This document shows positions 22,301 through 33,099 of a stretch of DNA of 64,000 nt, piece after piece (within the stretch, counting starts at the first letter, position 1; the number at the start of each line of letters is the position of its first letter). The notes below the pieces were generated by a model. The model did not search any database. It saw nothing but the letters and a program-made list of their open reading frames with translations, and had not been told where the DNA came from. This stretch comes from Littorina saxatilis (taxonomy: Eukaryota > Mollusca > Gastropoda > Littorinimorpha > Littorinidae), in the NCBI RefSeq assembly GCF_037325665.1, contig NC_090260.1:50798829-50862828 (forward strand), in the 5' to 3' direction. The position numbers were made by a program, and so were the translations under genes.

Positions 22301-25300
22301 ACACACGATTGTGTCTGTGTCAAATGTTCCAGTCTGGCAAGGCACTTGCACACACGATTGTGTCTGTGTCAAATGTTCCAGTCTGGCGAGGCACTTGCAC
22401 ACACGATTGTGTCTGTGTCAAATGTTCCAGTCTGGCGAGACACTTGCACACGCGATTGTGTCCGTGTCAAATGTTCCAGTCTGGCGAGACACTTGCACAC
22501 ACGATTGTGTCCGTGTCAAATGTTCCAGTCTGGCGAGACACTTGCACACACGATTGTGTCCGTGTCAAATGTTCCAGTCTGGCGAGACACTTACACACAC
22601 GATTGTGTCCTGTGTCAAATGTTCCAGTCTGGCGAGACACTTGCACACACGATTGTGTCTGTGTCAAATGTTCCAGTCTGGCGAGGCACTTGCACACACG
22701 ATTGTGTATGTGTCAAATGTTCCAGTCTGGCGAGACACTTGCACACACGATTGTGTCTGTGTCAAATGTTCCAGTCTGGCGAGGCACTTGCACACACGAT
22801 TGTGTCTGTGTCAAATGTTCCAGTCTGGCGAGACACTTGCACACACGATTGTGTCTGTGTCAAATGTTCCAGTCTGGCGAGGCACTTGCACACACGATTG
22901 TGTCTGTGTCAAATGTTCCAGTCTGGCGAGGCACTTGCACACACGATTGTGTCTGTGTCAAATGTTCCAGTCTGGCGAGACACTTGCACACACGATTGTG
23001 TCTGTGGCAAATGTTCCAGTCTGGCGAGGCACTTGCACACACGATTGTGTCTGTGTCAAATGTTCCAGTCTGGCGAGACACTTGCACACACGATTGTGTC
23101 TGTGTCAAATGTTCCAGTCTGGCGAGACACTTGCACACACGATTGTGTCTGTGTCAAATGTTCCAGTCTGGCGAGACACTTGCACACACGATTGTGTCTG
23201 TGTCAAATGTTCCAGTCTGGCGAGACACTTGCACACACGATTGTGTCTGTGTCAAATGTTCCAGTCTGGCGAGACACTTGCACACACGATTGTGTCTGTG
23301 TCAAATGTTCCAGTCTGGCGAGACACTTGCACACACGATTGTGTCTGTGTCAAATGTTCCAGTCTGGCGAGACACTTGCACACACGATTGTGTCTGTGTC
23401 AAATGTTCCAGTCTGGCGAGACACTTGCACACACGATTGTGTCTGTGTCAAATGTTCCAGTCTGGCGAGACACTTGCACACACGATTGTGTCCGTGTCAA
23501 ATGTTCCAGTCTGGCGAGACACTTGCACACACGATTGTGTCTGTGTCAAATGTTCCAGTCTGGCGAGACACTTGCACACACGATTGTGTCTGTGTCAAAT
23601 GTTCCAGTCTGGCGTGGCACTTGCACACACGATTGTGTCTGTGTCAAATGTTCCAGTCTGGCGAGACACTTGCACACACGATTGTGTCTGTGTCAAATGT
23701 TCCAGTCTGGCGAGACACTTGCACACACGATTGTGTCTGTGTCAAATGTTCCAGTCTGGCGAGACACTTGCACACACGATTGTGTCTGTGTCAAATGTTC
23801 CAGTCTGGCGAGGCACTTGCACACACGATTGTGTCCTGTGTCAAATGTTCCAGTCTGGCGAGACACTTGCACACACGATTGTGTCTGTGTCAAATGTTCC
23901 AGTCTGGCGAGACACTTGCACACACGATTGTGTCCGTGTCAAATGTTCCAGTCTGGCGAGACACTTGCACACACGATTGTGTCTGTGTCAAATGTTCCAG
24001 TCTGGCGAGACACTTGCACACACGATTGTGTCTGTGTCAAATGTTCCAGTCTGGCGAGACACTTGCACACACGATTGTGTCTGTGTCAAATGTTCCAGTC
24101 TGGCGAGGCACTTGCACACACGATTGTGTCTGTGTCAAATGTTCCAGTCTGGCGAGACACTTGCACACACGATTGTGTCTGTGTCAAATGTTCCAGTCTG
24201 GCGAGGCACTTGCACACACGATTGTGTCTGTGTCAAATGTTCCAGTCTGGCGAGACACTTGCACACACGATTGTGTCTGTGTCAAATGTTCCAGTCTGGC
24301 GAGGCACTTGCACACACGATTGTGTCTGTGTCTAATGTTCCAGTCTGGCGAGGCACTTGCACACACGATTGTGTCTGTGTCAAATGTTCCAGTCTGGCGA
24401 GGCACTTGCACACACGATTGTGTCTGTGTCAAATGTTCCAGTCTGGCGAGGCACTTGCACACACGATTGTGTCTGTGTCAAATTGTTCCAGTCTGGCGAG
24501 ACACTTGCACACACGATTGTGTCTGTGTCAAATGTTCCAGTCTGGCGAGACACTTGCACACACGATTGTGTCTGTGTCAAATGTTCCAGTCTGGCGAGAC
24601 ACTTGCACACACGATTGTGTCTGTGTCAAATGTTCCAGTCTGGCGAGGCACTTGCACACACGATTGTGTCCGTGTCAAATGTTCCAGTCTGGCGAGACAC
24701 TTGCACACACGATTGTGTCCTGTGTCAAATGTTCCAGTCTGGCGAGACACTTGCACACACGATTGTGTCCTGTGTCAAATGTTCCAGTCTGGCGAGACAC
24801 TTGCACACACGATTGTGTCTGTGTCAAATGTTCCAGTCTGGCGAGACACTTGCACACACGATTGTGTCTGTGTCAAATGTTCCAGTCTGGCGAGGCACTT
24901 GCACACACGATTGTGTCTGTGTCAAATGTTCCAGTCTGGCGAGACACTTGCACACACGATTGTGTCTGTGTCAAATGTTCCAGTCTGGCGAGGCACTTGC
25001 ACACACGATTGTGTCTGTGTCAAATGTTCCAGTCTGGCGAGACACTTGCACACACGATTGTGTCTGTGTCAAATGTTCCAGTCTGGCGAGACACTTGCAC
25101 ACACGATTGTGTCTGTGTCAAATGTTCCAGTCTGGCGAGACACTTGCACACACGATTGTGTCTGTGTCAAATGTTCCAGTCTGGCGAGACACTTGCACAC
25201 ACGATTGTGTCTGTGTCAAATGTTCCAGTCTGGCGAGACACTTGCACACACGATTGTGTCTGTGTCAAATGTTCCAGTCTGGCGAGACACTTGCACACAC

Positions 25301-26934
25301 GATTGTGTCTGTGTCAAATGTTCCAGTCTGGCGAGACACTTGCACACACGATTGTGTCTGTGTCAAATGTTCCAGTCTGGCGAGACACTTGCACACACGA
25401 TTGTGTCTGTGTCAAATGTTCCAGTCTGGCGAGACACTTGCACACACGATTGTGTCTGTGTCAAATGTTCCAGTCTGGCGAGACACTTGCACACACGATT
25501 GTGTCTGTGTCAAATGTTCCAGTCTGGCGAGACACTTGCACACACGATTGTGTCTGTGTAAATGTTCCAGTCTGGCGAGACACTTGCACACACGATTGTG
25601 TCTGTGTCAAATGTTCCAGTCTGGCGAGGCACTTGCACACACGATTGTGTCCGTGTCAAATGTTCCAGTCTGGCGAGACTCTTGCACACACGATTGTGTC
25701 TGTGTCAAATGTTCCAGTCTGGCGAGACACTTGCACACACGATTGTGTCCGTGTCAAATGTTCCAGTCTGGCGAGACACTTGCACACACGATTGTGTCTG
25801 TGTCAAATGTTCCAGTCTGGCGAGACACTTGCACACACGATTGTGTCTGTGTCAAATGTTCCAGTCTGGCGAGGCACTTGCACACACGATTGTGTCCGTG
25901 TCAAATGTTCCAGTCTGGCGAGACACTTGCACACACGATTGTGTCTGTGTCAAATGTTCCAGTCTGGCGAGACACTTGCACACACGATTGTGTCCGTGTC
26001 AAATGTTCCAGTCTGGCGAGACACTTGCACACACGATTGTGTCTGTGTCAAATGTTCCAGTCTGGCGAGACACTTGCACACACGATTGTGTCCGTGTCAA
26101 ATGTTCCAGTCTGGCGAGACACTTGCACACACGATTGTGTCTGTGTCAAATGTTCCAGTCTGGCGAGACACTTGCACACACGATTGTGTCTGTGTCAAAT
26201 GTTCCAGTCTGGCGAGACACTTGTACACACGATTGTGTCTGTGTCAAATGTTCCAGTCTGGCGAGACACTTGCACACACGATTGTGTCTGTGTCAAATGT
26301 TCCAGTCTGGCGAGACACTTGCACACACGATTGTGTCTGTGTCAAATGTTCCAGTCTGGCGAGGCACTTGCACACACGATTGTGTCCGTGTCAAATGTTC
26401 CAGTCTGGCGAGACACTTGCACACACGATTGTGTCTGTGTCAAATGTTCCAGTCTGGCGAGACACTTGCACACACGATTGTGTCCGTGTCAAATGTTCCA
26501 GTCTGGCGAGACACTTGCACACACGATTGTGTCTGTGTCAAATGTTCCAGTCTGGCGAGACACTTGCACACACGATTGTGTCTGTGTCAAATGTTCCAGT
26601 CTGGCGAGGCACTTGCACACACGATTGTGTCCGTGTCAAATGTTCCAGTCTGGCGAGACACTTGCACACACGATTGTGTCTGTGTCAAATGTTCCAGTCT
26701 GGCGAGACACTTGCACACACGATTGTGTCCGTGTCAAATGTTCCAGTCTGGCAAGACACTTGCACACACGATTGTGTCTGTGTCAAATGTTCCAGTCTGG
26801 CGAGACACTTGCACACACGATTGTGTCCGTGTCAAATGTTCCAGTCTGGCGAGACACTTGCACACACGATTGTGTCTGTGTCAAATGTTCCAGTCTGGCG
26901 AGACACTTGCACACACGATTGTGTCTGTGTCAAA
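19304..26934. repeat. 7.6 kb minisatellite array, 49 bp unit, ~155 copies
   Basis: The unit carries cagtctggcgagacacttgc, acacacgattgtgtctgtgt and caaatgttc. Because 49 is not a multiple of three and the unit has no stop triplet in any plus-strand frame, all three plus frames stay open for hundreds to over 1600 codons, with a 49-residue period (MFQSGETLAHTIVSVSNVPV and so on). There is no signal peptide, splice context or conserved domain, so I regard it as non-coding satellite DNA. Variants are gagac/gaggc, tctgtg/tccgtg, gcgtggc and gcaagac. A few copies are 48 or 50 bp (22607, 23834, 24718, 24768, 24480, 25558). One copy near 19440 has a large deletion. Confidence 0.97.
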
Positions 26935-27063
26935 GAGGATGAGACATAGAGAGGGTACATGTAGCTTTTCCACAGAAACAAATCCTACTATGATTCTCAA
27001 ACAAGTGATCAAATACCGCTATTTCTCACAAGGAACAGATTCTTCACTTGGTGCAATACCCAG

Positions 27064-27118
27064 TAAACGCCCACCCCCTACTTTTAAGCGAAATTGGTGC
27101 ATAAGGGGAGTGGGCGTA
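27064..27118. repeat. Short inverted repeat next to the array
   Basis: The acgcccaccccctac and gggagtgggcgta arms flank ~25 bp. A related arm lies at 18668-18690, on the far side of the array. Confidence 0.45.
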
Positions 27119-27446
27119 TTTTTCGGATATTTTATTTACTAAAAAATATACTCAAATGTTGCGGTGCAAGATCTGAGTTACCATTAGCCGCAGACTAACT
27201 TGTTACCATGTCATATTTTTGTCATCATGTCGTAGATCGATTCTGGTACATCCAGAAAATATCCACATTAGCCCTATAGACCCACTGTTTATTATTTTCA
27301 ACATGATTTGTGTTCTTGACTAACCCTGATAATCCTCAGCAGAAGTTGTGACTTTTCAGTTTGCAAGGCAAATGGCAGTTGTTTACTCTTTTCTTGAGAT
27401 CTAGACAGCTTCTTTGTTGTTTTAAGTGCAGCTCCAATGTTTTCAA

Positions 27447-27578
27447 CAGATCTTCTTCTTCTTCTTCTTCTTCTTCTTCTTCTTCTTCTTCTTCTTCTTC
27501 TTCTTCTTCTTCTTCTTCTTCTTCTTCTTCTTCTTCTTCTTCTTCTTCTTCTTCTTCTTCTTCTTCTTCTTCTTCTTC
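27447..27578. repeat. (TTC)n / (GAA)n microsatellite, ~44 copies
   Basis: A pure TTC run of about 130 bp, which can adopt triplex structure. Open frames of poly-Ser, poly-Phe, poly-Leu, poly-Glu or poly-Lys are artefacts. Confidence 0.98.
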
Positions 27579-28139
27579 AACAAGATAGTGTGCATGCACA
27601 CTGCCTCAGAGCCACAGATGTGCACCTGAGTTTTATTGTCTCCATTCATTGTTACCTTTCTCAGATTATACATGAAGCTGTATTAGTGTCGACAGTGGTG
27701 CGAGCGCTGGCCGAATTTACCGATGTGTTTTTTTCCCCGATTACTTCACTCGAGTAAACTGGTTTCTTCCTTCTACAATCGCTGTATAAGAAAACCTTCG
27801 CATATCTCCTTGCAACTCTTTCCCTTGAATGTTGTTTACCAATGAATGATGGGTTAACATGCGATTTTCGTTCAGAGATATCAAAACATCCCTCCTACAA
27901 TACAATGAGTTCGGCTGAGCACAATCCAACACCAGAGATAGGGAGGCCCACAGAGAAAATCCAAAATGGCGGCCACAGCCGTGATTTTTTTTTACTTTTC
28001 TCTGAAGATTTAAAAGGCTAAATAAATATTTTGAAAACGTCAAACAACTTGCAAGGGTTTCTCCAGTTGTTGTTCTTTTGAATGATTGTTGGTATGTGAA
28101 CGTGCTGTTTTTGGTTCATGAGTAAAACAAGTCCCGAAC

Positions 28140-29420
28140 TTGCCCCAAAACGCTATCTCCCGCTTCGGACTTTGCCGCAAACGCGGTGTACAGGGAAAAA
28201 GCTATTTGACGTCGCGGCAAGCGAAACACTCGAAATCGTCACCCAAGTTCCAAGAGCGCGCGAAGAAAAACTATTTAAAGTACAATACTGAAATTTAGTG
28301 TGACATAAGATCAACCCTTTGTTATGATGTATGTGAAAGAGCGACTTATCAACATTTTATTAACGTCTTGAAAAAGGGTGGGTTCTGAACACAGTGTTTT
28401 ACTTTTTACACAGATGTTTCTGGAAATCGCCCATTCCTGTCAATAATGTTAAAAGGCCAATCTACCAGGACAATGTCTTATCTAATCAATGTGTGCAATA
28501 CTTTAACCGGGCCAACCGATTGAAGTGAAGCAATATTTCAACTTTTGCGCCGTCCAAGGCCGAATCGCGTATGTTCTGAGATCTCGCAAGGAAAAAGTAT
28601 TAGATGCAGTTTACTGACATTTTGCATACCATCAGATCAATCCTTTGTAATTATGTATTCCGCTCAGCGACTCATAATTACTATTAACATGTTGTGAATA
28701 TAGTTGATTCTGAACACAGTGTTTTTGTTTTGACACAGGCGTTTTTGGAAATCGCCCATTTCTCTCAGTAATCTTAAAAGGCTAATCTACAAGAAGAACA
28801 TCTTTTCTCATCAATACGGGCTATACTTTGACCGGGCCGATCGATTGAAGTGAAGCGATTATCCAACGGTTGCGCCGCCGAAGGCTGAATCTAGTCATTT
28901 ACAGAGTGATACAGCTATTTGCATGACGCCGCGGCAAGCTGAAACACTCGAAATTATCGCCCCAGTTCCAAAGACTCGCAAAGGAAAGATATTCTAACCA
29001 GATTCGTGTAATTTTGCGTGCGATACAATCAACTTTCTGTTATTATATGTTTAAAAGAGCAATTTACACAAATATCATTACGTTGTTGAAAGGGTTAATT
29101 CTGAACACAGTGTTTTCTTTTAAACACAGGCGTTTTAGGAAGTCGCTCGATCTTTCTTCTCATTGATCTCAAGAGATACATCTACCAGTAAGTTCAGTAA
29201 CATTTTTCTAATCAGTATGTGCTTTGGCTTGACCTTGACAAGCGATTGAAGTGAAAAACCAAAAGCTGATCAATTCTCGCAGTCATGCAAAAGCTGAATC
29301 AGTTTGTTACGCAGTGTTCAGTATCAGAGTATGCACAGTGAAAAACTTGACGTCGCGACAAGCCGAAATTCGAAATTATCGCTTATTTTCCACGAGCTCG
29401 CAAAGAAAACTTATTTTGAA
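28140..29420. repeat. Diverged tandem repeat, ~325-400 bp period
   Basis: Anchor sequences recur in the same order. gaacacagtgtttt is at 28387, 28712 and 29103; cgattgaagtgaa at 28517, 28842 and 29242; a gacgtcgcggcaagc-like block at 28209, 28926 and 29350. Between them are ggaaatcgcccattyct, aaaggctaatctac and gcgccgccgaaggctgaatc. An isolated piece (caccgccgaaggctaaatc) occurs near 31270. Non-coding and old. Confidence 0.75.
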
Positions 29421-31766
29421 ACAGAAAAATATATTGTGTAGTGAAAGATCTCTGCAACAGATCTATCCGGAAGTCTGTTCTCATACTGATGAGTTGTTCT
29501 TCAGTACTGGTGACAGAAAGGGGGAAAAGTGGTCAAAATTCAAATCTCTAGTTTTGTTTTTGAAATATTGCTTTTCATAAAGCAGAAATACTGTAGTATC
29601 TGTTGTACATAAGAAAAAATCCCTGGTTCACATGGTTCCTACATAATCTAACTTTTAAAGCTGGTTCTTGTGTGTCTGTGTGTATGTTTGTATGATGACG
29701 ATAGGACCCGAAACGGCTGCACGGACTGAGACAGGAATTGCAGAGAATGTTCTTTGCCACTCGAGTCGTGTCATAAGGTACTTTTGGAATAGCAAATTTG
29801 AAAGGATTCTTCAAAAAACGGCGGAAAACATTAAATACCCTGTGAGCTATCGAGGATCCTCCCCGTCTGGGCTGTCGAAAGACGTTTTCAAATGCGGTTA
29901 ACGGAGAGATACACTCGAAGCACATTTAGCGAAGTTATGTTGCCAAATCATCAAAGATCAACATTTCACTACACGGATCGATGTGCACAGTCGAAATAGA
30001 TGTGACTTTCACACGACCGAAGACTACTTACTAGCAGACTAGCAGACGACAAGATCTAAATATTTAGATCAGTCAGAGCAATCCGTTGAAGAACAGTTAC
30101 TCCGCTTATTCGTCTTCAGTTAAGCTTATTTCCCCTGCCATAAGTTTCCTTGCAGATCTGCAGTCGCGTAGTGAAATGAACTAGTGTCATCGGAAGATTC
30201 TTCTCAGTCAATGATCAAAGCACAGTAAGTTCTATGCTGACAAAAGTCACTTTCGGACAACACGACGATTGACTTAATTTATGAGCCCAAAGGTAACAAT
30301 ATCGACAAGAATGTACGCATTTGACATTAAATGAAACATTCATAGACAGTTTCCAACTCACCAGATCTGCCAAAGAGCCGTCATTCGTGAAAAAACGATG
30401 ATTTTAATCAGACAGGTATCGGAAACAAGCCTTGGTCACCTGCGTTATTCCTTCCAAGGCGACGTGACGGCGCCACATTTGTTTGTTTATGGCTGTTTAT
30501 CGCGAAACAACACAGTTGAAATTTGTGTGTAAAATACCACAAATTTGTGGTGAATCAGTTCGTCATCTGCGTTTCGATTGTAATTAAGTCAGATTGGAGT
30601 TATTTTGAATCGAAGGCGAGGGTAACCTGCGTTATTTGTGGGACATCGTGAACAAATTTGATTGCAATATTTTATACAGAAAGTAAATTTCAATGATTCT
30701 GGCTCAGACTTGTAGATCTGTTATGCAGTGTGTTGGTAGTGTATCTGCTTTTCTGCTATGAAGCTCATTTAGAGTGATACGCTGATCGAAGTGGGGTACC
30801 CTATGTGGGACATCAGCCGTATGCAGATTACGCCTCACAACACTCTCGCATTTCACAAAGACAACAATAATTTGCAACATTTCAAGAACTGCATCAGTTT
30901 TATTAGATACTATTTCAACAACAACAGCACAAACACGACTATTATCAACAACACAGAACGGGAGGTAAGTCTTCAAAGACGCACCAAGTGTGCGTTCCCG
31001 TTTTTGGACGCCATTTTTGCTGGCATTTTCACAGTAAATCTTAATATTTCCATATCTATTGAATGATTTTGGTATTTTCTTTGATTGTGCCGATTCTCCT
31101 ATCTCTCTGGCATGTACTGGGTGCTTTGTGACCAGTTTCTCCCCTAGACTGTATTGAAAAATGCGTCCGTGTGAGCTGACCCCCACTTGTGACCAGTAGC
31201 AAAGAACAACTCATATGTAAATGTGTTTGACTTTGCCTTGCGATTGAATTAAAACGCTTTTCAACTGTTTCACCGCCGAAGGCTAAATCAAGGCATGCCG
31301 TGAAAATGTTACATGCAAATACGTTACAATTTTAGGTTTTTCAACTCCCCACCAAAGTTAGATCAACGAACTAGCAACATCTTTAAAAAGAATAACCGAG
31401 CCTTCCGGCTGTGGAAAGGATTTTTGTCTCTGCGACGCGGCCTTGACTAGATCCATTATAGTGAACAGATCTAACAAGAACCGCAAATGCTTATATGACT
31501 CACCTTCGCCACAAGTATTATTATGAGAAACAGGCTATTGACGACACGCAGGACCCCGTGACCCAGCAACATTAACAGACCCAAGGAGAAGGTTTGTTGG
31601 TGGACAATGACATTTTGGTTAAAAACACGTGGACAAAACACGTAGCTACCTCACTGCAACATGAATTGCTTCACAGGACTGATCAGCACGCAGAAGCCCT
31701 TTTCGAAGTAACCTAGCTGTAGATGCTCACTTTGCAAAGTAAATTATCGGTAAAACGTTCTGTCAC

Positions 31767-31768
<2 letters not shown>
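29420..31768. other. No supported gene
   Basis: A 160-codon minus-strand open frame (30704-31186) lacks any recognisable motif and I do not call it. The segment holds scattered fragments of the upstream repeat near 31230-31290 and otherwise unique sequence. Confidence 0.5.

Positions 31769-31822
<54 letters not shown>
31769..31822. repeat. (CA)n microsatellite
   Basis: An uninterrupted CA run of ~54 bp. Confidence 0.97.
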
Positions 31823-31826
<4 letters not shown>

Positions 31827-31867
31827 TAAATGTTGATCCAGAATCACAAAGACAGAGAGACACATTA

Positions 31868-32060
31868 TCATTATTATTATTATATGAAGTCTTATATCGC
31901 GCGCGTATCTCCAGACTCGGACTCAAGGCGCAGGGATCTATTTATGCCGTGTGAGATGGAATTTTTTTTACACAATACATCACGCATTCACATCGACCAG
32001 CAGATTGCAGCCATTTCGGCGCATATCCTACTTTTCACGGCCTATTATTCCAAGTCACAC
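31868..32060 (-). mobile_element. SINE family A fragment
   Basis: gtcttatatcgcgcgcgtat, ctatttatgccgtgtgagat, cacgcattcacatcgacc and gcagccatttcggcgcatat match the copy at 8300-8805. On the minus strand it ends in an (ATA)-type tail at 31868-31885. The tRNA-like head is lost and is replaced by CA-rich DNA (32058-32217). Confidence 0.8.
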
Positions 32061-32219
32061 ACACATGCATACATACTCACGCACACACGAACACAAACAC
32101 ACACACATAAACACAGACACACGTGCACATGGACACAGTTGGATCCTGAATTTCAGACACAAACACACACGGACACACGCACACACACACGGACACACAC
32201 ACACACACACACACACATA

Positions 32220-33089
32220 CAGTCAATTCCGGTTAATCGGCCATCCGGATAATCGCCCAATTCCGGATAATCGGCCTATTTTCCCTGGGACCGAATCTTT
32301 TCTTCATATTATGTGTTAAAATGTTCGGTTAATCGGCCACCACGAAAACTTTGCACATCGGCTAAACGGCCACCTCACACTTTCACGTTTTTGTGAGTGG
32401 TTCCATGATCATTACTCACATGACAGCACAAAGGTCTGCCAGTGAGTTTACTGAGTTTACACACTGTGATCGAAACAACTGACAGTCAAACACTGACTTG
32501 CTTGTGCCGAAAGCCTCTTTGCACAAACCATGGCGACGAAAAGGAAAGATTACAGCGTCTTGGAAAAACTTGAATTCTTGGACAAAGTGAAAGGATATCC
32601 GCCTAACACATCAACATTGCAGCTTGCAAATCAGTTAGGGGTCCCAAGAAAAACCCTTTGTCGATGGATTAACGACGAGGATCATCTCAGGAGTGAAGCT
32701 GTAGGTGGACGCTTGTCTGTCTCAAAGAAAAGGAAAAGAGGAGGAAAAGACGATGAAGTGGACGAGGCATTGGTTGATTGGTTCAATATGCCCTGGAAAA
32801 TGCCTTCGGGGAAGAAGAACTGCATTGCCTGGACGTTGTCTGTGCTGCAGTGAGGAAACGTGCCAGTGCCAAACAGAAGCAGACGACACTGGACACATTT
32901 TTTGGAGACATGTAGAGCACGTATGCCAATGCACGAAACTTCCGCTTTCCGCTACCATAAGTAACTTCCATCATCCAATATTTTTGTTCTGAGGAACTTC
33001 CCGATGCGATGTTCGGATAATCGGCCACTTCGGATAATCGGCCATAATTCAGTCAGTCCCAAAAGTGGCCGATTAACCGCAGTCGACTG
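32220..33089 (+). mobile_element. Tigger/pogo-type transposon, internally deleted
   Basis: The 870 bp element starts CAGTCAATTCCGGTTAATCG and ends in the inverted counterpart ..GATTAACCGCAGTCGACTG. Additional inner repeats of ggataatcggcc occur in both ends. TA flanks lie at 32218-32219 and 33090-33091, the normal pogo/Tigger target. Inside are the N-terminal DNA-binding part and the very C-terminus of the transposase, with the catalytic core missing. Confidence 0.9.
32530..32853 (+). pseudogene. Remnant Tigger transposase: CENP-B-type HTH, core deleted
   Basis: The 107-residue open frame begins MATKRKDYSVLEKLEFLDKV and continues QLANQLGVPRKTLCRWIND, a helix-turn-helix of the CENP-B N-terminal / psq type found in pogo and Tigger transposases. 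After ~85 residues the frame runs into sequence that, one frame over, reads EEELHCLDVVCAAVRKRASA and KQKQTTLDTFFGDM to a stop near 32913. This is a typical Tigger C-terminus ending in a PIP-box-like TTLDTFF. A normal transposase has 450-550 residues, so the second HTH and the DDE domain were lost in one deletion that also shifted the frame. The remnant could still bind the element's ends but not cut. Confidence 0.85.
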
Positions 33090-33099
33090 TATATATATA

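Noticed and set aside
19099-27142. Giant proteins of 992, 1626, 1599 and 861 residues on the plus strand
   Set aside because: They are the three frames of the 49 bp stop-free minisatellite. No unique domain, signal peptide or splice signal supports any of them.
27336-27757. Poly-Glu, poly-Ser, poly-Phe, poly-Leu and poly-Lys open frames
   Set aside because: All arise from the TTC/GAA repeat.
30704-31186. 160-codon minus-strand open frame
   Set aside because: No recognisable domain, no splice or promoter context, and ordinary composition; it could be chance.
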